Part shown: positions 30,188 through 40,984 of the stretch, piece after piece
How the letters are laid out: the number at the start of each line of letters is the position of its first letter
Position numbering within the stretch: the first letter of the stretch is position 1
NCBI RefSeq assembly: GCF_964204645.1
Contig: NC_134033.1
Location: forward strand, 558,001 to 622,000
Direction: 5' to 3'
Length of the DNA: 64,000 bases
DNA from: Tubulanus polymorphus
Lineage: Eukaryota > Nemertea > Palaeonemertea > Tubulaniformes > Tubulanidae
Position numbers and translations under genes: made by a program
Notes under the pieces: model-generated
Told to the model about the DNA's origin: nothing
Databases searched by the model: none
Seen by the model: only the letters and a program-made list of their open reading frames with translations

Positions 30188-33100
30188 ATGGTTTACTGTA
30201 GAATTATAGCAGCGACTTTAGTCTTATTCAATTTATTCTGTCAAGAAGTCGACAGTATAAAATGGCTGTAAGTATCAGAATATAGAAAATCTAGTCATCT
30301 GACCCGGTTCTACTGTAGAATTGGGTTTAATTTGAACCAAAGCTAATTCCTTACGTACTTTTGGGTGATTTTTCTTTTGCCCTAAAGCCAGTTCCACATG
30401 TGTGTGGGTTTGGTATAACTTCGAGCCCAGAACCGCAGTTAGTCGTGTGGGTTTAATTCGACTCTGAACCTAGTTCCACAGTTGGGTGGGTCTAATTTGA
30501 CTTTGGACTCAGTTCCACAGTTGTGGGGGTTTTATTTGCCTACCAGCCCAATTCCACAGTTATGTAGGTTTAATTTGACTCTGGGCCCAGTTCTACAGTT
30601 GTAGGGGTTTAAATTTTGACTGTGGACCCAGTTCCACGGTTATACGAAGGTTCAATTTGACTCTGGTTCAACAGTTACAAAGAGAAATGACAGACTACTG
30701 AATAGTAGCGATCGACTACATATATCTGATAGTATTCAGTATCATATTGCTTCAAATCCTGCCTTTAAACAATGTTAATTAATTGTTTATTCGTAACGAG
30801 ACGACATCAGACAAACAATACATCACAAATTAATCCAAAAACTTCAAATCACATTAACTTTTATTGAATCAAACGCCAACATCGAAAATCGAAAAATGTT
30901 ACTGCAACCAAAGCGAGATTATCTCAGCGTCTAAATATCTAATTTGACGACTGAAATTAGATATTTTTGCGAGATTAATTTTTCCTGAAGATGAATTATT
31001 TCCAATGATTCATGAATTCTATGACGTTCTGAGTCTCCCTCGCGAAGCCACGTGGTATCGTAGATATTTTAATGGCTCCTGTTTCTGTGAAATGTTTGAA
31101 TTCCTTGTCACTTACGTAAAGCATTTTACACGTGGGAAAATTCAGAAATATGATTTTATCAATGCTTATAATTGGCAGGCAAAAATAGAGATGACTTCAG
31201 TAATGTGAGGCGTTATAGATTCAAGCGCCGAAAATTCAAGTTACCCGATGACCAGTTAGTTACCTATCAAATATGTCTAAAATCGGAGACAAACGGTTTC
31301 CATAAAGATAACATTTAAACTTTGAAATGAAGTTTTAACTGATTTTCTCAGATTTTTATTGTTATATTCTGTCTGATATAGGTCTAGTTGTTTCGGGGGA
31401 TTTAATGATTTCGACAGTTTGAGTGTCGACTGACGCCTCGCTGTTGACTTACGTCGACAAGTTGACAAATTATTTATTTAACGTTCATTTGTCAAACTTT
31501 GACAGAAGACATTTGTATCGCACATGAAAACGTGTTCGCGTCATTTGTCTCCCTTCAATCTATCCATATCTATTAAACGAATTTATCTAAATGAATACAA
31601 GTTACAACGATTTGAAACGTAGCATAATTTATTCAGGTATTCAAAAGTAATCGAAGTTCAAATTCAGATATTTTCGAATCGAGTCACATTAACCCAACAC
31701 CAGTTCCGTCTCTGATCCAACCTAAGAATCCCACAGTAATAACAGAAACAGGCGAAAAGTTCCGCTTGTAGCCATTGTCACTAGGTTTCGATCATGAGAT
31801 TAAGAATATATCTTATTTCTTGGTTTTCATGGACGAGTGACTCAAGTCCAGTTCAGTTGACGAATAAAACCCGCGACCAAAGAAAGACTGTGCAAGAAAT
31901 TCGATTTATCGAGTAAAATGCTAACAGAGCCATTTTCAACAGCTTTTTTTCACAATTAGAAATGGCTCATAGCATTTCAGTTGAAACTTCAGTTAAAAAA
32001 TCTTCATACACTTTTTCCATGTTCGTTGGTTTTATTGTTGGGCCAGTGATACATTAAGCCAATACTTTATTGCACTTGAAATAAAATGCACGGACGTGTT
32101 TACAAATGAATGCAATTCCTTAATTCTTGAAAACTAGTAAACAAATAGTGGAAACGACACTGCCCTGGACGGTGAGCCAGGCACTGGCTCGAATTTCAAA
32201 TCATAATTTTCTCGCTTAAGTTTATTAAGTTCCTCTTGGGTTTTCTCGTATAAAGAATCTACACGTCTCCCGGCGACGACGTGAACGAGGGCAATAAAGC
32301 AATAAAACGTAGTAACGTGTCTGCTGCTAGTGCACTGGCGGGAACTGGTCAGTTTGTCTGGCCGTAAAGTAATAAAACTCGTGAACCGAACACAGAGAGG
32401 GCTGGGCAGTGAAAACCATTATATCTCAATCAGCCGCTAACTACAACTTAAACAGAAATAAACGAAAGTTTTATTAGCGATCTTTCAATTAGCATCGATT
32501 CGATAGTTTTTGTAAAATCTAATCTGATCTTGTACGTATGTGACGTCATAGTCAGTTTTGCTAACCGGTGCTGGACCCAGTTCCACAAAAAAAATTTGAC
32601 TCAATTTGAGAGATGAACTACATTTTACTACGACTTAAATCTTAACACACGACAACAGTGGAACTAGATCCAGGGGCTTACAATTCTTTTTTTTTTGGGG
32701 GGGGGGGGGGGGGTCTGTCGTGTACGTGTGGTCACGTGGAAAAAAGAACATCGCTAGGGAAACGCTAATAAAATATTCGAATCAATCTACCAATCACAGC
32801 GACGACCGTTGCGTCACATTTACATATATTCAAATTTTATTGATTTTGCATAACACTGTATCCGCCCGTATATAGACCGAATTTCGTTTTTGAATATTTT
32901 CAGCGCTCTCGCTAAAAGCCGGCAGCGACACTGGAACCAAACGGTGCACTGTATCCGGTCACGTGCCGATGGACTGGTCGCCGGTCAGGTGAGGATTTGT
33001 AAGAAGAATCTGGATATAATGCACGCGGTTCACGAGGCTTCGGCTCAAACTCATATTCAGTGCATGCGGTTATTCGCTGATCGCAGATGGAATTGTTCGT

Positions 33101-36100
33101 CGATTCAACAAGCGCCTAACTACACTCCCGATCTTACAACCGGTGAGTTTTAAATCTGTATTAAATGTATTCTAAAATCCTCAGATCAATTAGCAAGAAT
33201 TTAAATTTGGAATTTTATTCAGTATTGCTTCTACAAAATAAATGCATATGTTTGGTCGAGACTTGACTCATGGGCAGATACATTTTAACATTGGCTCCTA
33301 AAATGAATGACCTTACACTAGGTCCTTTACATAAATGGTTCTTAGAAGGCACTTAGAAGTCGTTTGGTTGACTATAATAACCAAAATGTGCTTAGACTGA
33401 CCTTAAGTTGTTAGAATTGGTTTTCAAGATGGCCGTAAGACGGGTGTCAAGTTGTCAGATTGGCAACAGAACCAAAATGAACTTCGACCGGTCTTTTGGA
33501 TTAGATCAGGATGATCTTAAACTGATCTTCGTTAAAATCTCAACTTCTTGACCCCAAAAACTTTACAATAAGTTTTTTGATTATTTTTCTGATACAGGTA
33601 CAAGAGAACAAGCGTTCGTGTACGCGTTATCATCAGCATCGATCACTCAGTCGATAGCACGTGCGTGCAGTTCCGGTCGTACGAGTCGCTGTAGCTGTGG
33701 CCCACTTCCGAGGGAGCCACCGGACGGTGACTTCAAATGGGGCGGGTGCGGGGACGATTTACGTTACGGAATTTACCTCAGTCGGACGTTCACTGATGCG
33801 CCGTATATCTATAGAAAGAAATCTAAAAAAGCACCTGCGGCAGGTGTGGACATTGCGACGCAGGCGCCACCTGTGTCGAAAAAATCTAAAATGAAGGCCG
33901 TTCGAAAATTCAAACGGTCTACAAAAGCGCAAGTAAATCGCCATAACAGCGAGGCTGGCAGACAGGTAATTTGAATTTCATCCTATTGAAGTTAGTTCAT
34001 TTTTCAGATACCAAACCTACAACTGAGGAACTCTAGGTCCAGTTTCAGATCAATTATACTCGCCCTATATACGGTGGTAATCAGGAACCAAACCCCGTAA
34101 TGATAACAATGATTGGTCATCCGAGACCAGCCCATTTGTTCACCCAGTCCTGGCAGTGTGGTTGTCTCCTCAGAGATCTCCGTTACTCTACGAGTGTAAC
34201 CAACATCCGACACCAAGGTTCATGGTGAACCCATTTGGGTACTGACCCATCCAAGACTAGCCCACCCTAACGTGGAGAGGGACTTGAGTAAATTGTGTGG
34301 TTTTGTAAAACATTGAGTAACGTCGGCTCGAGCCGTGTACTGAGAGAGAGAAGAGAGAGAGAGAGAGAAGAGAGAGTGTGAGGGAGAGAGAGGAGAGAGA
34401 AAGGAGAGTGAGGGAGAGAGCTCAGAACTGCAGACCGACCGATCAGTTCTATTTGAAGCGGTTTGTTTCATCACAGCCGAAAGATCATAAATCAGTAATT
34501 ATCTAGTTACACATTTATTGAGAGTTTCTGTTGGAGCTGAGGAAACTGAAGTTTCTCATCTCTCTCTCTCTCTCATTTTGTTGTTGTGTTGTGTTACAGT
34601 GTTTACGATGAGGTGTGCGGCTCGGTTCACTACCGAGACCCGGTACCCCCAAAACCTGTTACACTAGTCACTCCCCAGGCGTCCAAACAAAATCTATCAT
34701 CTAACCTTCCGACATCCCCAGTGACAGCGACTTTAATCTTACGTTATTTCAAAATTCTTAAGATGTATATTCTAAGATTAACGTCCTATCTACAGTTATA
34801 ACAATTATAATGATGATGAAAATTCATTTCCACAATTAATTACAACATGTCATAAAGAGATATTCAAGATTATACAAAATATGAAATATTTTAACATAAT
34901 GTTGAGCAGATAAGATGAACAATCGCTTGTAAAAGACTCTAATCCCCTGGAATATAGCTATGAATATAACGTCTAAATCTGATCATTATTCGTACAAAAT
35001 GTAAGAGGTTTATGTCTAAATTTGAAGTCTTTTCTGTGGATAAAACTTCTAAATTTGCAGTTTGTGGAAAAGGTTTTTAGATATATTTATCTTGAGCTTC
35101 AATACAGCATAAATACTTTTCCCTTGGACACAAAACCGGCCCAGTCGTAAAGCTAAATCTTATCATTAATTGTACAAGATTTAAGAGGTTTATCTAGTTT
35201 AGAGGTGGATAAAACTTCTAATTTGTCTCATAATTTGTGCTAAATGGAATGGGTTTTTAGTTTCAATACAGCAAAAATACTTTGAACTCTTGCACACAAA
35301 ACCCAGTTGTGAAGTTTTGTCGTAAAGATTTGACTTTTCTAGAGTCTCGAACAAGCTATAAAGCCTAATAGATCGCATTACGTTACGAGGCTTACAGCTA
35401 TGTATACAAGTATAGGCGAAACGACGTAGAACTTTATGAGAAAAACTTTTAAACGGCAAACAACAGAAAATTAATGATTTCCACGGCGCATCGAACAAAA
35501 GCAACCGCGCGAACTGAAAACAAGTTTCAAAAATAAACACGGCTGTATTTGAACCCCGGAAGAGAATAATAGGTGGCCTTACGATATTAATGTTTTCTGT
35601 CCAAAAAACTCCCATAAAACGGTTTCAGTGATCGATAGGAAATTCCGAGCTTATTCGAGGCACAAATTATCGCCGTATAATAGAATAGCAAACAATCATT
35701 CAGTCAAAGCGATTGTAATTTTTCTTTCGCCGTTATCGTTCGTTTTATCTGAAACGATATGTGATTTCAGGGTCTATTTTTGCCTTAACTTTATAATGAA
35801 AAATGAAAAATATGATCAACACAGCCGCGGCCCCTATCGCCTTCTTAAACGGCTGTAAACAGCTGATATTATGATATGTAAGGTTTTTAGGAACGTGGTT
35901 TTGATAGTCCAGTGGCGGCCTTTAAAGTTTAAGGTGGCTCAAAGCTTAAAGCTTAGCAGTCTGGGGTGGGTGGGTATCAGTCTAGGGTGGGTGGGTTTGT
36001 GGGTATCGGTCTGGGTTGGGTGGGTTTGTCCAAATCAGTCTGGGGGTGGTTGGGTATCAGTCTAGGGTGGGTGGGTTTGGGGAAGCAGTCTAGGGTGGGT

Positions 36101-39100
36101 GGGTTTGGGGAAGCAGTCTAGGGTGGGTGGGTTTGGGGAAGCAGTCTAGGGTGGGTGGGTATCAGTCCGTTGTCTAGATCGCTCTAATCATTTGTCAAAT
36201 AGCGATTTTCACCTTTTGTTTGACAGTAAATGAATGTTAATGTCGGCTGCGAGAAGATGTTCAACTACTGAACATCATTAATTACTCGTTCCTAAAACAC
36301 CTGTACACCCGCCATATTGGATTCCCGTAAAATGCGGAACAGTGCCATTAAACCGACTACTGAGTGATGTCGGATGTGTTCAGAGTCGGGAGAATTTTGA
36401 CAATTGATCGATTGAAATCTAACATACAATGAATTCGCAACATCTCCGGCTCATCGCGTGCGCTGCACTTATTTGTAAAGAAATGTTCGCAATTTCGTTG
36501 TTAGTTGGAATTTTTGGTTACTGATGCAATAAAAATGTTAAGAGCACGGAGGAAGGGAAAAGGTTTTCACCCTGAGGAACCACGTGCGCGTGGCTTCTAA
36601 CATTAACTTCGAAATAGCATTCTGTTAAAACATTTATAAATGTCGTCTTGGCGAACTGCACGAATTTTTGACGCCGTAAAAAAACCGTTACAATAATGTT
36701 TATACGGCGTTGATTCTAAACATGCGTTATTTACTGGTGGGTTCTGTGTGAGTCGATGTGTACTACGTCACCAATATAGGCGTTAAAATTGAAATATTGT
36801 GAATTTTGGGCGTTTATTTTGTAATTGAATGTATTTCATTACTCTTATTCGATAAATCGTTGTGCACCCCGTCATCAATATATCGAGGATGGACTGGTTG
36901 CCGTTCAATTCAATTATCGATATATCAAAATATTAAAACCCAAATTGATCCTTAATATGATATGATTTATGTTATATTATTGTCGACAATTCTAAGCAAC
37001 GTGTCATTTCTCAAGGCTTTGATAAACTTTCAAGCTCAGTTTTTTTGTTCCCATAAGGGGTGAAATAGATATGGAAGAACCGCTTGTATGTCACGTGTAT
37101 GTCACGTGTATGTCTGGACCATACGATATCCTAGCACCAATGATATTTCAACTGCTAACTTTCATTTTCTTGTTCAGCTAATATCCACATTTCCCAGTCT
37201 ATGTAGGAGTTTAATAAATTATCTGATGTAAACTTGGTTCGTTGCATTTAGAATTTATCACATGTTTTCGTCTATAAATTAGTATTTTAACAGCAATGAC
37301 TCAAACACCTTGCGCGCTCTGTCTGCTGTTGTTATAGTCTTTGCCATCGTCGGAATTTCTGCGAATTTTTACGACTTTTGCGCAGCGATAAATAAACTAC
37401 CGCGCACAATATTCATTACACTTACACATCCATATATTTCACTCATCATTAGAGTTTTGACAGAAATTCAAAATGGCTGCCACGCAGCTCTGTATAGGTT
37501 TTTAGGCGAAGAGCCTGTTATGAAGATAACTGTCATAACGCACACGCCCTTTAGGGCCTTGTATTGTGTTTCCTTTTTACAAAAAACCCAAAAATTTATT
37601 CGCTTGAATCATTAAAAGTTTTTTGACGGATAGGAGAAAATTCAAAATAGCTGCTAAGCAGCGATATAGGTTCTGACCATACTTAGGGCCCTTGGGGCGC
37701 ATGGAAACTTGATTTTCATGCTACAATTACTAATAGTTCTCGGGTTGTAATAATTGTTGAGCAAAAGGTTCACTTTAGGGCGATAACTTTGAAATTTGGA
37801 CTTTTCATCAAATCAGCCCTAGCAATGACCTATTCCGTGAAGATCGTTCTAATATCACTTTCCCCCTCTTAAAAAATCACCGCGAATTTAACTGAAATAA
37901 AATTTGAATTGTATTTTACAGGCTGTCGAACAGAGCATGCGCAAATCGTGTAAATGCCACGGCGTATCCGGTTCCTGTTCGTTGAAGACGTGCTGGAAAG
38001 CGTTACCAGATGTCGCTCAGATCGGTCAGATTCTCAAAAACAGATATCACGTAAGCATTTCGGAGAATTTCATATATTTCGGTGTTTTTCAAACTCGAAT
38101 TCTACCGCACAGCTGTGAATTAGAAGCAATAGGTTGGCAATGTTCAAATTCTGAATTAATCACCTTGAAAAGTAAAGCATTATTTCAATCTTTAATTGAA
38201 CACCAACAAAATAGGAATAAAAGTAGAATAGCCCCTGGCGTGGAGAATGCTAAATGATTTAAATCCACTGTTTAAGACTTAAAAAGATTAGGGCTTGAAT
38301 ATGATGATACCTTGTTCCTCCTAATCGGCCGGGTCACTTTTATAAACTGCAATATTGTCACAGTTCATTTCTATCGCTGCCGGGTCTAATATGGTTAGCT
38401 TGATCACGATTTTTTTTTAAAAAAGTAATGTACAGGGTAGATAGGCGGCCGCAGGGTCAACCTTTTTAGCCCAGCCGAAATGAGAAACAAGGTATCAATC
38501 ATTTTCAAGCTAAAAAATATTTATTCAGCAAGAATTAGAATAGAAAAATTATAATCTATAGACTGTGGTCAGGTGTGAGGGCGAAAGCTGACAAAATACT
38601 GCGAAAGTAGCGTACGATACTATAATGTCTAGAATCAGCGCGGTAACTTTCTGTTTGATGTATAATTTATTGACCAGCTAACAAGTTATCTCTACGCCGA
38701 GGATCAAACGCGTTTTTCCCGGTTCAAACGCCGCGTAAAGTGGTTTTTATAACGGGAACATGAATGAGCATCAGCGAACGAGCGAAAAAAAACCCGACGG
38801 TTCGCGAACGAACTCCGGAGGCCGGGCAGATTTTCTATTTTATTATATCAACGATTTATTTCATGCCTTTGTAGTAGTAAAGCGCGGCGCGGTCGTATAT
38901 TTTACTTTACTGAGATTCGAACACATTCTGAAATAACGTCGGTACTTTTGATTAGAAAGGGAAACTGTTACATCAGAACCGGCGCGGGTTATAACGTGTA
39001 GGAACGGGATGTATGTAACTGTTAGCTCGAGTCTCAAGAGCGAGGAGTCGAGCTGAGCTACGACACGTCACCCAGAGGTGGGCGATACTGATGTAAAATT

Positions 39101-40979
39101 TAGGACCTATTCGGGTTTGAATGTCGGGTCCTACTGAATTGCCAATCCGACTAAAAAGATAATGAAAATATTAATGAATGATTTATTTATTTGTTGGGCT
39201 ATGGGTCGTTCAGTGGTTCGACCAGCAACCTCGACCAGCAAGATAAACCCGATTCGAGTTTGATTAGAATTGTGGGATCATTACTGGATCTAAGTGGTCG
39301 ACTTTCGAAAACATATCGATGTAAAAGACTAAAAACATATATCATATATTAATAACTTTATTCACTGCGATTGTTTTTAGATTATATATTCAAAAAGTAG
39401 CTTATATAATATGTACATTTATATCGTTACAAATGTAAGAACAAACCAAACAGATGGCTACAACATAGCTTTCCCCACGGATACCCCTTTGAAATAACCG
39501 AATAAGTTTAGTTTTTTACGACACAATTATTCACTAACATCAAAAAATCTCGAACGAAGAAAACATGTCCAGCAAAACAAAAAGCAAATCATTTTTACGC
39601 GTGTTTTGATTCGAAAGGTTTTTATGGTCCCCCAATTAGCGCTTGTAAACCGGCGACAATCGGCGGAAACTATCGATAGAACAGAGTATGAATTCACGGT
39701 CGGACGCGTTACGAACGTTTCATTCGTATATTTAATCAAATCCACTGATTCTAATTGTACGTTCGGTATTTTAATGATATTTTTACAGATCGCAGTCGAG
39801 GTCGTAAAGCGAAAAGTGGAAAAACGAAAACGTCTTGTACCGATTGACCCCGACAAAATGTTCTTCAGAGTCGACGAGATGATTTACTATTCGAAAAGCC
39901 CCGATTATTGCAGCCCGGATAAAAAATTGGGCTCGGTCGGCACGCGAGGCCGGTACGTATTTTAGTGTGTACTGAGTCCTGGGTTCAGTTACACGGAATA
40001 GTTTAAGCTTAAAACGGTTGAGTTTGAATTATTGTCCTCATTGACACTGTAAAATATCAAATATGGCAATTCTTGTTAGCAAGGGTTTGGATCTTCAAAA
40101 CCCTGCGAATCGACCTAATTTTCCGCAGCCATTTATCACCTCAACATTGCATCATAGAATATCTCCTTTCGTCCGACCAAATGCTTCAATGTACAGTCAA
40201 CCCCCCGATATACCGCCCGCCCACATCGCTGCAGAACGATTTTGACGGTGTAGAGAGTATGGCGGTATATCGGGGGTGTTTTACTATGTATTTGCATAGA
40301 GTTGTACATTGAGAAAACCCGGCGGTAAGCGGGGGTGGCGGTATATAGCAGGGTGATATATCGGGGGTGTTTTATTATGTATTTGTATTGGGTAAAATGG
40401 GAGGGTGGTGGTATATAGCAGGGTGATATATCGGGGGTGTTTTATTATGTATTTGTATTGGGTAAAATGGGAGGGTGGTGGTATATAGCAGGGTGATATA
40501 TCGGGGGTGTTTTATTATGTATTTGTATTGGGTAAAATGGGAGGGTGGCGGTATATAGCAGGGTGATATATCGGGGGTGTTTTATTATGTATTTGTATTG
40601 GGTAAAATGGGAGGGTGGTGGTATATGGCAGGGTGGCATATCGGGGGTGTTTTACTATGTATTTGTACAGAGATGTACTTTGAGACAACCTGGCAGTAGG
40701 AGGGGGTGGCGGCTAATGGGAGGGCGGTATATCGGGGGTCGACTGTAGCTTACAGTAGAATATAAAGTGACCAATCATTCTAATATTTCGATGATATTTT
40801 GTAGATTTTGCAAGCAGAATTCTCCGGGTTCAGCGAGTTGTGACTCTATGTGTTGTGGACGGGGATATCTCAGTTATACGGAGGAGGTCAAGGAGCGATG
40901 TCACTGTAAATATTACTGGTGCTGTTACGTCAAGTGCAAAACCTGCGTCAAACAAGTCGAACGTAATATGTGCCGGTAA
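30188..40979 (+). CDS. Wnt11: Wnt11 secreted signalling ligand, six coding exons
   Basis: Exons 30188-30267, 32904-33142, 33598-33965, 37922-38050, 39789-39952 and 40805-40979 join in phase to a 384-residue protein. The signal peptide ([18 protein letters not shown]) leads to the Wnt11 hallmark IKWLALAKS, then [61 protein letters not shown] (palmitoleoylated Ser245) and DSMCCGRGY...[15 protein letters not shown] with VERNMCR at the end. Wnt11 acts through Frizzled, often in non-canonical polarity signalling. Vertebrate Wnt11 is about 354 residues. The excess is a Lys-rich insertion of about 30 residues in exon 3, between DAPYIYRKK and NRHNSEAG. Introns hold several repeats listed separately. 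Confidence 0.96.
30375..30685. repeat. Degenerate 39-bp family C minisatellite in Wnt11 intron 1
   Basis: About seven diverged units of CCCAGTTCCACAGTTGTG plus GGGTTTAATTTGACTCTG occur, older-looking than the arrays at 15586 and 57946. Confidence 0.75.
31926..32010. repeat. Dispersed hairpin repeat (GAGCCATTTT / AAATGGCTC)
   Basis: GAGCCATTTTCAACAG and AGAAATGGCTCATAGCATTT pair around a short loop. The same combination occurs near 46338 and 47968. Confidence 0.55.
32572..32680. mobile_element. Family E-like palindromic MITE in Wnt11 intron 1
   Basis: The left end is GGACCCAGTTCCACAAAAA and the right end is CAACAGTGGAACTAGATCC. It shares the family C terminus but has a different interior. 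Confidence 0.6.
32689..32714. repeat. Poly-T / poly-G homopolymer junction
   Basis: A run of T is followed directly by a run of about 18 G. The length may be inexact in any assembly. Confidence 0.7.
33350..33520. repeat. Degenerate family A fragment in Wnt11 intron 2
   Basis: Words such as CTTAAGTTGTTAG and CAGAACCAAAATGA of the 47-bp unit occur in diverged form between exons 2 and 3. Confidence 0.55.
34341..34423. repeat. GA-rich microsatellite in Wnt11 intron 3
   Basis: An imperfect (GA)n purine tract of about 80 bases is followed at about 34557 by a (TC)n tract, giving an inverted purine/pyrimidine pair. Confidence 0.7.
35957..36170. repeat. G-rich 28-bp repeat in Wnt11 intron 3
   Basis: Units of CAGTCTAGGGTGGGTGGG plus TTTGGGGAAG occur; G-tracts start at 36065, 36093 and 36121. 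Each carries four G-runs with loops of 1, 1 and 3 bases, a strong G-quadruplex pattern. Earlier units are more diverged. Confidence 0.85.
38289..38511. mobile_element. MITE family J, copy 2, in Wnt11 intron 4
   Basis: The left end is ATGATGATACCTTGTTCCTC and the right end is GAGAAACAAGGTATCA. The interior has GCCGGGTCTAATATGG, TTGATCACGATTTTTTTT and GTAATGTACAGGGTAGATAG, as in copy 3. Confidence 0.8.
38512..39788. other. Wnt11 intron 4, remaining part
   Basis: Mostly unique AT-rich sequence, with AATTATA-rich stretches near 39330-39430. No additional exon was supported. Confidence 0.4.
40194..40745. mobile_element. Pogo/Tigger-like MITE with a 70-bp internal tandem repeat
   Basis: The left end CAGTCAACCCCCCGATATAC and the right end GTATATCGGGGGTCGACTG are inverted, and TA flanks both sides, the target duplication of Tc1/mariner/pogo elements. 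Inside, GTATATAGCAGGGTGATA begins at 40341, 40411, 40481 and 40551, with a variant at 40621, a 70-bp period. It sits in the last intron of Wnt11. Confidence 0.85.
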
Positions 40980-40984
40980 AAGCC

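Noticed and set aside
30700-32560. Additional exons in Wnt11 intron 1
   Set aside because: Exon 1 joins 32904 exactly at IKW/LALAKS with correct phase, so no exon is needed. Open frames there are short and unsupported.
34600-34801. Exon-like frame with a good acceptor in Wnt11 intron 3 ([15 protein letters not shown])
   Set aside because: Splicing from Wnt11 exon 3 at phase 0 would hit a stop after three codons. The Wnt11 reading continues correctly at 37922.
37310-37615. A 101-codon frame in Wnt11 intron 3
   Set aside because: It lies in a repeat-bearing part of the intron (GGCTGCCACGCAGC words), with no homology and no ATG at the start.
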